Below the pieces are notes generated by a model. That model saw only the letters and a list, made by a program, of their open reading frames with translations, did no database searches and was not told the DNA's origin. The position numbers were made by a program, and so were the translations under genes. Positions 12,671 to 25,215 of a DNA stretch of 64,000 nt are shown piece by piece. The stretch's first letter is position 1. Every line of letters begins with the position of its first letter. The stretch spans positions 112,048,897 through 112,112,896 of the forward strand of contig OX638370.1 of NCBI GenBank assembly GCA_951812925.1. Direction: 5' to 3'. The stretch is from Calliopum simillimum (Eukaryota > Arthropoda > Insecta > Diptera > Lauxaniidae).

Positions 12671-12808
12671 CCCTTTAACGACCAGGTAAAATTCGCGAAA
12701 GAATTTCAAAATAAAAATACGACAAGATCGAAGTAATGGGGGTTAATAAAACTTTCATTCCAGCAATTGGGGTTCTGGCAAACATACTTGCCTTTAGTCG
12801 CTAAAGGG
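12671..12808. mobile_element. piggyBac-like MITE
   Basis: TTAA at 12667-12670 and 12809-12812 flanks inverted ends CCCTTTAACGACCA and TAGTCGCTAAAGGG. TTAA target duplication with ends starting CCC is characteristic of piggyBac. At 138 bp it carries no coding sequence. Confidence 0.75.
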
Positions 12809-12819
12809 TTAAAGTCCTA

Positions 12820-13840
12820 AATACTCAGTCTCCTGGCATGTCTGTTTTCCAAAGTTATAGTTTTTAAGTTAAATGAAACTCAATTTCGAGTATGCATACG
12901 TACACTTTGCACTAAAAACGAGAAATATTTATTATTGAACTTTGTCACTCGACTTTTAGCTCAACCTCCTGGCACATCAAAACATTCAAAAATTTTGATG
13001 AATTTGCGTATTTAGAATCGCTTTCATTTGTCTCGGATCTTGGATATTTTCGTCGATACGACTAGTTTTGTGTTCGAAATTGTCTTGCGTTCAGTCAAAT
13101 CATCAGGTCCCTGGCAAGTATTTTCGCTAAAATATATCGAGCCTTAACCGCCAAAAAGACTTAACTGACAAAAAGTAAATTTTACAGGAGAAAGTTTTTT
13201 TTTAAATATCTGTGCATTTAGTATAGCTATTACAGTGAAATTTAGTATGTAAGCTATATTTTGTGTTAGACATGCGATGCAACTAGTTTCATTCACATAT
13301 TTATAATATTACGGCGATTTTTCAGTGTTTTGTCAGTTAAGCCTTTTTTTCTTTTCCAGATTCCCCATCCGATCTTCAGTTTTTGTACCAAAAAACATTT
13401 GTGGTCACATATACTATTAACCCGCATCAAGACTTTTTGATAAATTTTCCTTTTTATTACATTATTTGCAAATTAATTTTGACACAAAAAGAAAAAAAGA
13501 CTTAACCAACAACTCGCAATCACAAAAAAAAAAAAATAAAATACTTCGAATGTCGGTTAAGTCTTAATTGTTTTCGCTATAACTCCGTAACGGTACTTTT
13601 TACAGGTATGAAATTTGTAGGGAAGATACGTATGGACACGAACTATAGGATTTCATCAAAAAACGAAATCGTGTCGGTTAAGTCTTTTTGGCGGTTAGGG
13701 CTCGATATTTCGTATGAAATTTTTATTACATTTGTAGGCGATAAGTTCAAAGCATTTTAATGTAGAATTTCATCGTTAAGCGTCTTATTGACGATTTATT
13801 GATTAGAAATTGAAAAAACCTCAGTCTCCTGGAAATTTAG
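12820..13840. repeat. Scattered CTCCTGGCA theme interrupted by an insertion
   Basis: Short phrases CTCAGTCTCCTGGCA (12825), CAACCTCCTGGCACATC (about 12963), GGTCCCTGGCAAG (about 13106) and CTCAGTCTCCTGGAAA (about 13820) lie on both sides of the terminal-repeat element at 13137-13705. They look like remains of one thematic repeat that the element entered. Confidence 0.35.
13137..13705. mobile_element. TA-flanked element with motif-bearing inverted ends
   Basis: The ends are inverted repeats: TCGAGCCTTAACCGCC then AAAAAGACTTAACTGAC on the left, and GTCGGTTAAGTCTTTTTGGC then GGTTAGGGCTCGA on the right, with TA outside both. The motif GACTTAACYGAC recurs inside near 13335, 13498 and 13552 in either orientation. 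This is the layout of the pogo-like elements at 20.8, 40.2, 57.2 and 60.8 kb. No coding sequence recognised, so placement in that group is inference. Confidence 0.65.
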
Positions 13841-14694
13841 ATCTAATTTTTGTTTTTTAGTAGTAAAAATAATTGGGTTTTAACAAACAAAAAAATCTAC
13901 CTTTAAGCCTTAGTGTCTTTAAATTAAGCACAAATTAAAAACGTAATTCAGAATCTATAGGTAATAATAATAACATTATCTTCAAGAAAGAATTGCTTAA
14001 ACATTTCATTTTGAATTAGTGACGTTTTAAATAAATGACAACATTGGTTCATCACAAAGATGGATACAACACTGTGCAGTTAAAGAGAGAAGAGAAGAAA
14101 AGAAAAGAAAACATACGATGGATGGATGGATTATTCCCTAACTCAATTAGCAAAACGATATAAGCACACATTCAGCAGACTTACTAACAAGCGCACAAAC
14201 ACAATCGCAATTAAATACAACGAAGTAGAGGGTATTATTTACAACAACAACAAAAGCAACTACATACCCAATGGATAAAAATTATATCGACAAGATACAA
14301 ATATGCTGGTAGTTCAGTTACACTCAATAGTCCAAAGACAGCGACGACAACGACTACGACGACCACAATGATCGACGAGTCATAAAAGGAACCATAAGCC
14401 AAATACTGATGCAGGTATATACATACATATATGGATATCGTAATGAATTATTAGACTGTTACCAAAAATAATAGGAATAAAAGCACTCGATTCTTTCCAA
14501 GAATTGCTTGAGTTTCTTAGGACCACACGTCATCTCAAACGTCGAAATGAGTGTGGATAAAGCATACTTTCCGGAACGGATCGTGGGAGAAGAAAATCCA
14601 AGAAATCAAAGTCATCGCAAAATATAGTATTTGATGAAGACAATTCATTTTGGGCCTATTCCTCCCCTATAAATTGTAAAAAGAACTATTAAAG
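13841..14694. other. Non-coding DNA
   Basis: A purine tract near 14085-14110, GATG repeats near 14117-14130 and an ACG-rich patch at 14340-14385. No gene or element recognised. Confidence 0.55.
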
Positions 14695-15060
14695 ATGTAA
14701 CCTTTGGCCTGGCCAAACATTAAATACCCTACACTGCAGTATTTTGAAAATTTTGCTTATTTGGGAGGTGCCACGCCCTCTTTTCCGATTTCACCCAGTT
14801 TTTGCTCAGAGCTTGCATTTATAGTTCTTAGTGTCTGATTGAAATTTGGTTGGATTATCTCAAAAAACGTTTTCAGTATAGCGTTTTGAAGTTTTAGTTT
14901 ATATAGGAGGTGCCACGCCCTCATGACCGATAAAAAAAATACGGACTCAGGAGGTGACGCTGATCAAAAATATATATACTTTTCTATACCTGCCACGCCT
15001 CCTTCTCTGCGTTAGAAACGAAAGGACAAAGTGAATATACCCTGGGTGTAGGGTATAAAA
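14695..15060. repeat. Interspersed repeat with GGTGCCACGCCCTC units
   Basis: Starts GGCCAAACATTAAATACCCT and ends CTGGGTGTAGGGTATAAA, so ATACCCTACAC is inverted at the two edges. Between them are repeated units with GGAGGTGCCACGCCCTC, TTTTTGCTCAGAGCTTG and GGTTGGATTATCTCAAAAAA. A close relative with the same start is at 46.23 kb. Family unknown; a tandem-unit core is reminiscent of non-autonomous Helitron-type elements, but this is not shown. Confidence 0.6.
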
Positions 15061-18000
15061 ATGTCTTATAATGGTCTAGTGTTCTACAAAAATATTCTGC
15101 GAAAAGTTTCATTAGAATCACCAAAGACGAGTAAAATTTAGAAAAATCTCTGATCACTTTCTTTTATCAGTCAAATAAGTTCTGTACAGTTTAACTAAAT
15201 ATTATCTAATAAAAGAGTAATCGAACTAGATCAACCGTCACAATACAGTTAGCGCACTATAACAAATCGTTTCCAAAAAGCCCTAGATAGCTTAGAAAAC
15301 AACTTTTACTGCGAGACCATGGCAAAAAACACAGGAACTCTCGATAACTTATGTTGATTTTGTCTTAAACAACTTGAGAATTGCATGAAACTTTTAAGAA
15401 ATCTATTCAAATTGTTGTGATTTTTTGCAACACTTTTACAAGTACATGTATATCCATATGTTTCTTTGCATTTTGTATTCACTATGTCCAAGCATGTTCG
15501 ATGATTTTTAATGATGATATCAACACCAGTGGTGTTTGTATTTCACGAATGCTTAATATACAGAATAAGTTGAAAAAAAAAACACATTTAAATATTTGTA
15601 AACAAATACAACGGTCTACTCGCACACATCAGTCTTTAGTACACCTCGGCAGAAACAATGCAATGGCAACAACAACAACTAAGCTAGTAAAGTAATCTTA
15701 AGACCATCGAAGAAGTAGTAAGAGCGTAAAGAGCGCGTCTGGTCTCGGGGTCTACATTTGCTTTCAAGCGTGGTTTATTTTCAAAAAGCGAAGACTACAT
15801 GCCAGCGCATGGGACTTGAACGCTGCAGTCGTTTCGCTCGAATTGCTCATGAACACTGAGAGAGGTAGAACTGACTTTGACTAAGCTAACAGCAGGCATG
15901 AAAGCAGGTAAAATTAAAAAGCATAATTCTTTGATGCGTAATTTTAAGGGCAACAATTTTTTATTTGGGTTTTTTTTAAGAATTATTGAAATAAACAAAT
16001 TTAACACGTTCTCACAATAATACGAGTGGGTATATTCAAATAGGGGTATTCATTATTTAGGGAAAAAGAAGATATTATAATTTTTGTGGGACGGAAAAAT
16101 TGTTTCTTGAGCTTTTGTTTATTGAAATTTGATTGGCTGAAATTTTTTCGCTACTAGTGACGATTGATTACAACCGTACAAATGTGTTTCTTTAAATGCA
16201 TTTGTGAGGCTTCACCTAAAATGAACATTTGTAGGGTATGAGGAGTATAATAATAATGTTGGAGACGGCAGACACTCGCACACAATCCAAGCCTTAAGAA
16301 TGCAACACTGAGAGAGAGTTATTTTATGTTTATAATGCAAACAAATTTCACATGGTTCGGAAATGTTATGAGCAGAGATTGCTCGAAGCTACTCGAAACG
16401 CTACGCTGATAAAGTTATTTGGATTTGAAGCCTTAAACCCGCATTTTTATTGCAATCTAGGGTATTTAATTTTTGGGCAGAAAAATTTTTTTTGCTGAAA
16501 TTTTGAAATACTGAGAAAAAACTTTCAATTGCTTATATTTTGTTTACTATTGGCTAATTTTATGCAAGCAGTGATTAACAATTTTTCTTTGATTCCTTTG
16601 TGTGATCCATCTTGTACATTAACTCGTGTAAAGTGTACGTAAATTTTAACTATGCCTAACCATCCGATCACGCCCCTAAAGAGCTAATAAGAATTCGTAA
16701 GCGAATGACTGCTAGAACTTTGTCATTGTGATACAAATCATTTTAATATTTCAGATACAACTTTGTAATTTTTTCCAGTTTTAAAGCGAAGAGATTGATT
16801 TCGTCCGGGATCAGTTTATTCGATATCAAAGAATCAAGGAATTTTGTCAGTCGGAACCTTGTCAAGTCAAGGTCTGGAAATGTAGTCTATGATATAATTC
16901 ACTAGAAATAAAGTTAAAACTTACTACTTTAAAATAAATTGCTGAATGCTTACCTGTAAGTAAAAGAAAGAAATAAATATCATTAAAATCTGTTTTCAGT
17001 AAAAAAAAATGGCATATACTATGTATGTTTATAGTCCTAAATGGGACATTTAAAGCTTCTCTCATTTCAACAGTTTCAGAATAGGTAAATTTTTTGTGGT
17101 AAATATTGCATAAAGAAAAGAAAAAAAAGAATTTAATTGAAATCCGCTACAAAGCAAAACCGGAACCAAACAAACTGTAATCTGCATAAATGAAATCACA
17201 AGATTTATTGAATTACAGAGTGGAGCATGGAGTATTCGATTATCTACGAGCAAGTGTAATTAAATGAAAAGAGTTGGGGATTAGTAGTTAAGGATACAAA
17301 AAAAAAGGGGGGAAGTTGATGTTACTGAAACAAAATTACAAATATATATATGTGTATTTTAAAACAGATAAACCGACAGACAGACAACAAATGCTGTTGC
17401 AATATGATGCAGTACGTGACTGAATAGCTGGAGTGTAAACAGTATCTCTACTCTTTTTTTTACCAACACTCAGTAAGATCCAGCAAGATAAAACTTTGAC
17501 AAACATAGCACCCAACGTAGAAGGAAAAAATTGAAGGAATAATACCACAGTTCTTTATGTACGAGGGTATTCGTATGTATAACAATTTTAAGCTTTGAAA
17601 AAATAAAAAAATGAAATGAAATAAGAGAAACATTACGCTGAAATTGGAAAAACTTGATAAAAAAAGAAATGCCAACGGTATGATGGAGGTTTGCTAAGGG
17701 TGAGTACTGTGTTTATAGTTGAATTGGATTGGGTTAACTGGGGCAATACTAACGCCCATTGTCACAACCCATTCATTAGTTGGCGCGCCCAAATGTGCAC
17801 TGTAGTTTTGTATATAATGAATGATCTATCAGGTTACACAATATGGCCGACGACTGTAGCCAGCTTCCCTCCCAACTTTTCCAAATCAGATATGATTTTT
17901 TTTTTTTTTTTTTTTTTTGTATTCCAAACAGAAGAATTTCAGCAAATGAACAATTGTTAGTTGGCGTTGCAATACAAGAAAGAAATGCTTTTTTTGTCCT

Positions 18001-18884
18001 TCCACTTTTGGGAGTCTAAGCCCAAGTCCAGAGGTTTAGAAGACCGACCAACAATAGTTGCAGGAAGCCTGACATGAGTATGATGGCGCAATCTGTAAGG
18101 AAAAAATCAAAAACTGGAAAAAAATTCGCAAACAAGAGCGAAAAAATGCAGCAGTCGGATTGCTATAAAGGACAACCGACGCAAGATGCAAGGAAATGAA
18201 TGAAAGATGCTCTGCTGCTACTTTTCTGTTCTCAGTACAAAGTAGGATTATCAAAGATGGGGGTTGGAGGCAGAAACGTATGAAAAACTAAATAACGACG
18301 AGAACAAACGAACGAATACAAAAGAAATTAATTCCATTTTTTTTCCAACATGTGCGCATTTCTCTTTCCAATACGCTGATTGCGGCGGCAATGAGCAACA
18401 GCGACAGCATTGATAGCAGTCGTAGAGGAGAAGCGTAAGGTAACCAATTGAAAACTTTTCAATATTTGAAGAAAGAAATATGAGCGTTTTTAAATTCTCT
18501 TGAGATCAGTTGATATGCAATAAGTAAAATGCATTTGTAAGTTTTCAAATCAAACATTTATAGAGTTTCACAGTGTAATGTCACTTAAATATAAAGCTCC
18601 ATAAAATATTTAATATTGAGAAAATTAAAAATGTAATTAGCATAAGTTTGAACACGAAAAGCACTATTTTCTACTAGAGATGCAGCTGATATTGATTGAT
18701 ATCTTCGTGATTTTCGGTATAGCTTTATTTGGAATTATGTTATATAACCATTCCATGCCAAGCGTAACAAGAATTGGCTTCGCCATCTCGAATTTTGCTG
18801 AAATTTGGTGCACGGTATCGTGTTTAAGTTGAAAGATTTTCACCTTCAGACCAATTTTGGAAGTCTTAAATCAGGCTAGAAGTA
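15061..18884. other. Non-coding, presumed intron
   Basis: No gene supported over 3.8 kb. Reading minus, 15810-15840 contains GTTCAAGTCCCAT, similar to a Pol III B box, but no cloverleaf or A box accompanies it. A fragment of the CGCCCCTAAAGAG repeat is at about 16670. A T22 run lies at 17897-17918. Confidence 0.55.
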
Positions 18885-19100
18885 CAAGGTACTTTTTTTT
18901 GTATTTGGAAAAAAGTCTAAATTAAGTACTTTTTTAGTGAAAAAATTTCTAAATTCAGTATTTTTTAGCACAAAAATTTTAAATTTAGTACGTTTTAGTA
19001 CAAAAATTTTAAATTTAGTACTTTTTAGTACAAAAATTTCTAAGCTTAGTACTTTTTTAGTACAAACATTTCTAAATTTCGTGCTTTTTTAGTACTAAAT
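18885..19100. repeat. Tandem repeat, ~36-bp theme
   Basis: The phrase TTTAGTACAAAAATTTCTAA, with variants, recurs about six times. No coding content. Confidence 0.7.
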
Positions 19101-20833
19101 TACAGAAAACGCTCCGTCGCCTACTTTTCTGATCTTTTAAAATATTTTTTGTGGAAAGAAATTATAACAATCTTTTATAAAAAACCCGGAATCTAGACGG
19201 TTTAGAAGTTATGATTTTTGAAAATTTCAAAACATGAAATACGGTCTCATAAAAGCGTACTGGAATCGAGAAAGATGGAAGGATTCGTGGATTAAAAACA
19301 ATGTGAATAATGGCAGTGACTTGCGATCTATTTATTTTGTTAATTTTCGGTCCAGCGACAAGAAATAGATCTCAATACACAGATCATCTGGCCACCCCTT
19401 GTAAAGAGGTAAAAAGCTTTAACACTGCAAAAGTATGTTGTACCTCAAACTGGGATGCTGCTGATTGCTGTTGTTATTGCTATTGTTGTCGTCAGCAAAA
19501 TGAGTAGCAGCTCCACCATAAAGAAGTTTCCTAAGGAGGCCACTCGAAGGGACGACACCCAAAGTAGTAATAGGGTTGATAACTAGAGCTGGAGACTTAA
19601 CCAAGGGTATTCGAGAGATGGTAGCAACAACAGCGTAAATGAAGTTGAGAGCTTGACAGACTGAAAAGAAAAAAAAATGTGGGGAAAAAAAAGGGGGCGA
19701 CAATTTGAAAAAGCAAAAAAAAAATCCCTACGAAAAACAAAGATAATTTAGGCGTTACGCGAAGAGCAAAAGAGGAGAGCAGCTTGAGCAGGAAGTAAGG
19801 TTAAATACGGGTAAAAATAGAATACAAGAACAAATTGGTAGTAGGGCAGGGGAGCAATATGGGGAGAAGCTTTTTTGTGCATTCTTTTCTTTGGTCTGAG
19901 TTTTTTTCGCTTCTTGCTACTTCCGGTTTGGTTGAAATTTTTTATTTTTTCTTTCAATTTATGCTTCCTCATCTTCTTCTGTTTCGAGTCTTAGCGAACA
20001 ATGCAAGCACTAAATACTACAGGTTCCATATCAAATATTTTTTTTTTGCAAGTGTATGTATCTGTGTATGTGTGTTAATGTTTGTATTGCAAGCAAACGT
20101 TGTTGCTTATTGAGAAATGCAGTTGTTATTGTATACATGGCAGCATTTTTTTGCTTCTTGTTGCAACTGTGTATTTGCTTGTAGCTGTGTAGCAATATGT
20201 TGCTTCCATTGCTGACGTGATTCACAAAATTAAAAACTGAAATCTTTTCAGCTGCTGTTGCTAAATGCAGGGAGGAGCGAAGTGAGTGAGAGTGAGATTA
20301 TTTTGGAGACACTTTGTAAAAATCTTCTTTGAGTATCAGGGATTTAAAGAGGAGAAACAATATGAGGGGAGTGGGGGAAAAAAGTCATGTAAAAACTTAT
20401 AGCTTCAAAGTTGTGTTGCTGAAAAAATAAAAAATAAAAATAAGAAGAGTTTTAATTCAAACCCCCTCGCAGCAACACAAACGTTGAAATTCGATCACCA
20501 AAACATTGCTGTCAAAGTTAGAAAAAAGTTCCCTTGGTAGTTATCAGATTTGAATCCTTTTAAGAACCAATTTCTTTGTTGATTCTAAATTTTTCGCTAA
20601 AGGTTGTGTTACTCAAACGCTAAAAAGAAAAGAGCTGGAAACAGGCAACTTGTCAGAAAAGATTCATTGTGATGCCAGAAAATGTGGAAGTACCGCTTGA
20701 CATTTTCTTTTAGGAATAATTTTGCAAACTGACGAATGTTCCGTGAACGACACTTACTAGACGTTTTATTTTTACCAGCAAAATAATCAACTTTTTGGTC
20801 TGACAGATGTTAGTTAAAAATACACGCAGGTTA
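19101..20833. other. Non-coding DNA
   Basis: Low-complexity GTTATTGCTATTGTTGTCG near 19470 and a purine-rich patch at 19660-19740. GAGTGAGAGTGAG at 20284-20298 resembles GAGA-type sites. No gene recognised. Confidence 0.5.
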
Positions 20834-21726
20834 GGGTAAGCTCAGGAGACATGGCACCTCCAGGTGATATGGCACCCCTTACAATTTCAATACCTGCCGC
20901 TTTCGAATTGAATGTGATTTCATTTTTTGATAAATAAGAGCGCGAGTGAACATGTTAGTTCGTTTGGCGCCGCTTTTATTCGGTATGTACCAAAAAGGAA
21001 TAATGGCACCGAATTACTGAGTGTGATAAGGTTCCGGTGCCATTTCTGCCTTTGGATGTTATAAGCTATTTGGAAGTACAAATATAAAACGCTGTACAAT
21101 CACTCATTTAATCAAGTAGGACCTTCAATTAATTTTTATCAGATCAGTTAGAGGTTTTCTCTAATACTTTAGAAAATTCTGTAGAAACTTTGAATATAAG
21201 TGATATGCCGCAGGATTAGTGTTAATTGAAATCTCGCCTACACCAACGACTTCGAAAAACTCTAAGTACGCAAAAAAAAAAATAAACGGCAAGATTTTTA
21301 ACGTCTTCTAATAATATGGTCCGGCAGAAAAGAAAAATTTAATTTAAATTTATGCTCTTATGAAGGTGAAGAAAGTATTTGTATATCTCGCACAGATATG
21401 GGAAGGACTGTGCACAAACCACTAAGCCAGACGATTTGATCCAACGCGTAATGTGCCGTATGTGGTCACATAAAACATGTAGCTCCATCTTATACGAAAA
21501 CATGTAACAATTCTGGCAAAAAAAACTTAGAAGCCACTTAGGGTGCCAAATCACCCATGATGTTGTGCCATATAACCCATAGTTTCGGGTGATTTAACAC
21601 TTTATAGAATTTTTTTAAAATGAAGAAAAAACATATTTCCGATCATTTTTATCTTAGTTGAAGTACTTTTTTTTTAATTTGTGTGTAGTTCGCTAAAAAA
21701 GATGCCATATCTGCCGGGCTAAGCCA
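20834..21726 (+). mobile_element. Pogo/jerky-like element, ATGGCACC theme, copy 1
   Basis: Left end GGGTAAGCTCAGGAGACATG follows TA (20832-20833). The right end is the imperfect inverse, CATATCTGCCGGGC then TAAGCCA, before TA (21727-21728). The theme GATATGGCACC recurs inside and near the edge. A coding remnant of a PHD-like finger lies at 21430-21480. Internal sequence, including AAGGTTCCGGTGCCATTT, is shared with the copy at 24.5 kb. Confidence 0.65.
21430..21480 (+). pseudogene. PHD-like finger remnant of a pogo/jerky-type transposase
   Basis: The reading frame gives DDLIQRVMCRMWSHKTC. This matches the familiar core WIQC..C..W.H..C of the C-terminal zinc finger found after the DDE domain in many insect pogo/jerky-like transposases, with the first Trp and Cys mutated. 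The copy at 24.5 kb keeps NDWIQ at 25123-25137 and then a TGA stop where a Cys codon would be. Only this core survives; the DDE domain was not found. Confidence 0.5.
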
Positions 21727-23514
21727 TAGCAAATTCGAGGCCAAATTTGAAATTTCTCTAATTTGAGGAAATTTGGCTAATTTTTTTTTTAATCTTATGA
21801 ATTTTATTAAGGTAGCACCCTGTTTTCAAACTCTTCTTGCTTGGCAGTTTTACCGACTTTTCACGTTTGAATTCCGTATCAAATCTATTTCCGGGTGAAA
21901 GTGAAAGTGAAGTTTTGTAGTTTTTTTATAATACTCAAGTAAACAGAAATCCATTCACTTTTCGCGGCCATGAACAAATATCATAATTTTTGTAAAACAT
22001 TACAAAATAAACACTGAAGAGTATTAATCCAAGTCACATCGGGGCTAAGATATCGGAATCTGAAATGTGATATTGCACTTATATGTGAGTAAAAAAATCA
22101 TATTTCAAAACTGTGAATTAGTTCTAGAGCTGGAAGCTGCACAAGATCTTATTGACTTTATTCATATAGTCCAGAAAAGTATCATATACAGAGCAATTTT
22201 CTAACAATAAATCACACTTCCTTTAATTTTAAGTTTGGGAATGAGTTTATCTACAAGTTCTTAATTGGTTGGATTAACAAGTAATGATTTTATTTATATG
22301 GAAATTGCTAAAAGTCCAAACTTAAAAGTAAACAAATCCTTTTTTGACGCTTTTTCCTCTTCAGATTTTCTTACTTTTATCAACAACAACAAAACTCCCA
22401 ACAACTCTGAATTGCTGGCTGCTGCTGGCTGGAACCAAAATAAAATAAAATAATCAAAATAAAAGCAAAATGATGTAGGTAGACAGACAAATAGAAAGAA
22501 AACTGTTGACCGAGAGACCGAATATCTACCAGCGAAGAATGAACACATAATAATAATAAAAAATGCCGGTTGCCCGTTTTGTAGTAGCATAACATAACAA
22601 CAACAACAACAGGATTTTCGCATGCCGCCGACACAACCTTCATTCTTTCAACAAACGGCAACATCAACGTAAACGTAAAACTTAACGTTAAACATGTAAC
22701 GTTACATTATTCCTAGACACACACATGATGTCGTCCGACGCGTCGTTAACGTCGTGTAGAGTTGTTCCGCAGTCTCACTTCGTTTGTTTGGTGGAGTCGC
22801 TTTCGTAGAGACTTCCTTTCGCAGATTTCTTTTACGAGCATTTTGTTTTCATTTTGCTTTCCTTTGTCCTACTCCACCAACAAACACTTGCCTCGCGACA
22901 AGTGGAGGAGCGCATTTTTACAATGTCGTCGTCTAGCAAAAGAATCGCAATCGCAACAGTAACCGTAACCGGCTTTTTGTGAAACACTTCGAAAATTGTA
23001 TTCGCTAGGTTCCTATCCACGCCATTTCTGCTGCTGCTGGTGCTGCGTGCAAGGTAAAATCAGCATCATGGATGTATGGCAAGGTGCGAGTAAACAAAAC
23101 ACACGTTCATTCCGTTCGTTAGAGCTCTTTTTTTTTCAATCTGTTTGTTGTCTTTTTATCACTGCGGCAGAGACTCAAGTTGGTTGTCGATTTCCTTTAT
23201 ATTTTGTTTTTTCCTTGCGGATATGGGTTCTTCCTTTATTACTAAAGCCTTGATAGTATGCTCCTATAGGCCTTTTGTAGATAGCACCGCTAGCTGCTGT
23301 TGTCTGTTGTTGGTTGATGCGTATGGCATAACTTTGTTTAAAGTTCGCTCAATTTACTTTCAATTCCATCAGGTAAATCAAAAATTATTACAAGTGCAAT
23401 GCTTTCGCTATTCTGGCTTTAAGAGTAATATTTTTAAAAGGATTTAGTCTTCGCTGAGGGTCTTTAACTAGGAATGGTTTAATCTGTTCGTACTTGATCT
23501 GTAGTCATCTAATG
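21727..23514. other. Non-coding, with CpG-rich region 22.68-23.06 kb
   Basis: No gene seen. The segment 22680-23060 is unusually CpG-rich for this window: GTCGTCCGACGCGTCGTTAA at about 22731-22750, then CGTTTGTTTGG, GTCGCTTTCG and repeated CTGCTG. It could be an alternative promoter or 5' UTR of the host gene. The strand is not decidable from motifs. Confidence 0.4.
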
Positions 23515-23760
23515 CAAGGGTGTTAGCGTAGAACAAAAGTTTGCCAATTTTTGCTCGTCTACAACAAACACAACATTTCAATAGTTTTCAGAATTTCTCG
23601 GAACTACTTCGAATCAAATTTGAGTTCGATTCTTGTGTGTATGAAAAAAAAACCCAAAATTCATGAGTGTTGTAATTCCGAGAAATAATTAAAATATTGA
23701 TATATTGTGTTTGTTGTAAGAGAGCCAAACCTCTTCGCTGAATACGCTTACAACGTATAA
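23515..23760. mobile_element. hAT-like palindromic MITE, copy 2
   Basis: Starts CAAGGGTGTTAGCG, then CTCGTCTACAACAAACACAA and AATTTCTCGGAACTAC. After about 45 bp the inverse follows, with GTTGTAATTCCGAGAAAT and ATATTGTGTTTGTTGTAAG. The right terminus is too diverged to place exactly. Confidence 0.65.
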
Positions 23761-23829
23761 AATATATGTCCACCTGAGGTAAGTTTGAGTGAAGATAACC
23801 AAAATTAATTAATTTAATTTTCCGCCTTA

Positions 23830-24100
23830 AATGGATAATATATCCTAGACTACAGAACTTATGGAGAAATAAATTGAGAACTAAATCCATATAAGAAGCT
23901 GAACATTTTGAATTTTTAAACCAATTCTTTTTATTTTTCATATTTAGGATCGCTTTTCGGTTTTGAAAATGGTTAGGGATCCATCAAATCTTCTCTGAAA
24001 GGGACCAAAATTTACATGGTGCTCATTTACATCAAAGGGAAACTTTTGGTGCCCTGAGAACGAAAACTTTAATATTCAAACCAGCCTAATGTAGGTTTGT
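23830..24100. repeat. Interspersed repeat, shared with 56.72-57.01 kb
   Basis: Both loci have ACAGAACTTATG-AGAAAT, GCATCAAA or CCATCAAA with TTCTCT, then GTGCTCATTTACATCAAA (here) or GTGCTTATTTGCATCAAA, and GTGCC near the end. Non-coding; family unknown. Confidence 0.5.
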
Positions 24101-24516
24101 ACTAGTATAGTAGTGTAATACCAACTTCCAATGCAAGGATATCAAATATTTAATAAACCAAAATGAAATTAACTACATATTTGTTACATATTAACAAGTT
24201 ATATTATCAAATTGTAATCTCTGTGAACGGTTTCAAAGACTTGATAACAAATTCCTGCAATGTTATTCCATTCCAGAATTTTATAACTGATTATGGAGAT
24301 GACTTCGTTTTCATCTATCAAGTCAGAATTCTAAGATACCCTGCTTAAGTCCCGAAATTGGCGTATATGAAGTAAGCTAGCGGCTCGCATAGCCATAGTT
24401 TTAGTCAATAAACTTTCTCAACTGAATCATTACTTTTCCAGTTATCATCCATTGAAATAAAAGTTTTAAAGCTTCATACAAGACTTTATTATATGTATTT
24501 GTAGGAAGGTGAGATA
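24101..24516. other. Non-coding DNA
   Basis: One 61-codon open frame (24163-24345, plus) has no recognisable domain and intron-like composition. Nothing else seen. Confidence 0.5.
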
Positions 24517-25215
24517 GGGTAAGCCCAGGAGACGTGGCACCTTCAGTTGATATGGCACCCCTTTCAATTTCATACTTGCAGCTTTCGCAGCATTCAAATA
24601 TGAACACAGTTTATTTCAGTTACGCGAGAGACTTCGTTGGGAGTAGTTCGTTTAGCTGTAGTCGCTGCAATAACTTATGTGCGGGATTTTAAAAAAAAAA
24701 ATTGGGAATGTAAACGGTTTTGGATATATTTCGAGAGGCAGCAGAGCGTTGAGTCTTTGCAACAGTTATATGATGCATGTATCAGAATAAAAAGAATTGA
24801 ATGAAATTTTGTTTTCAGATGAAAGCGAGCGCAAGCGAAATGTTAATTCGTTTCGTCACACTTTTATTTTGTAAATACCAAAAAGGAGAAATGGTACTGA
24901 GGGTGATAAGGTTCCGGTTCCATTTGTCCCTTTACATGTTACACGATAATTTTGAAACGAAAAACACAATCAATGCAATGTATGTTGGTTCCAAAAGAAA
25001 GAACCTATAAACGTAAAGGGGTTAGGTACTAGTTATGCTTCCTCCGAAGGTGAAGAAAATATTTTATTCCAAGATGAATCTGGTGGGTAAATTGGATGAG
25101 GAGAAAGACTATGCATAAATCAAACGATTGGATCCAATGAGCAACAATGCAAAAAAAACTTAAAAACCACCTCGGGTGATTTGGTACATCATAGCAAAAT
25201 TTGCAGGCCCGTGTA
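24517..25215 (+). mobile_element. Pogo/jerky-like element, ATGGCACC theme, copy 2
   Basis: Left end GGGTAAGCCCAGGAGACGTG follows TA (24515-24516) and is closely related to the end at 20834. Internal AAGGTTCCGGTTCCATTTG and AAGGTGAAGAAA also match copy 1. NDWIQ followed by a stop is encoded at 25123-25140. The right end is decayed; the stated end is approximate. Confidence 0.55.

Noticed and set aside
15795..15870. tRNA or SINE suggested by GTTCAAGTCCCAT on the minus strand
   Set aside because: No A box at proper distance and no cloverleaf could be folded by eye.
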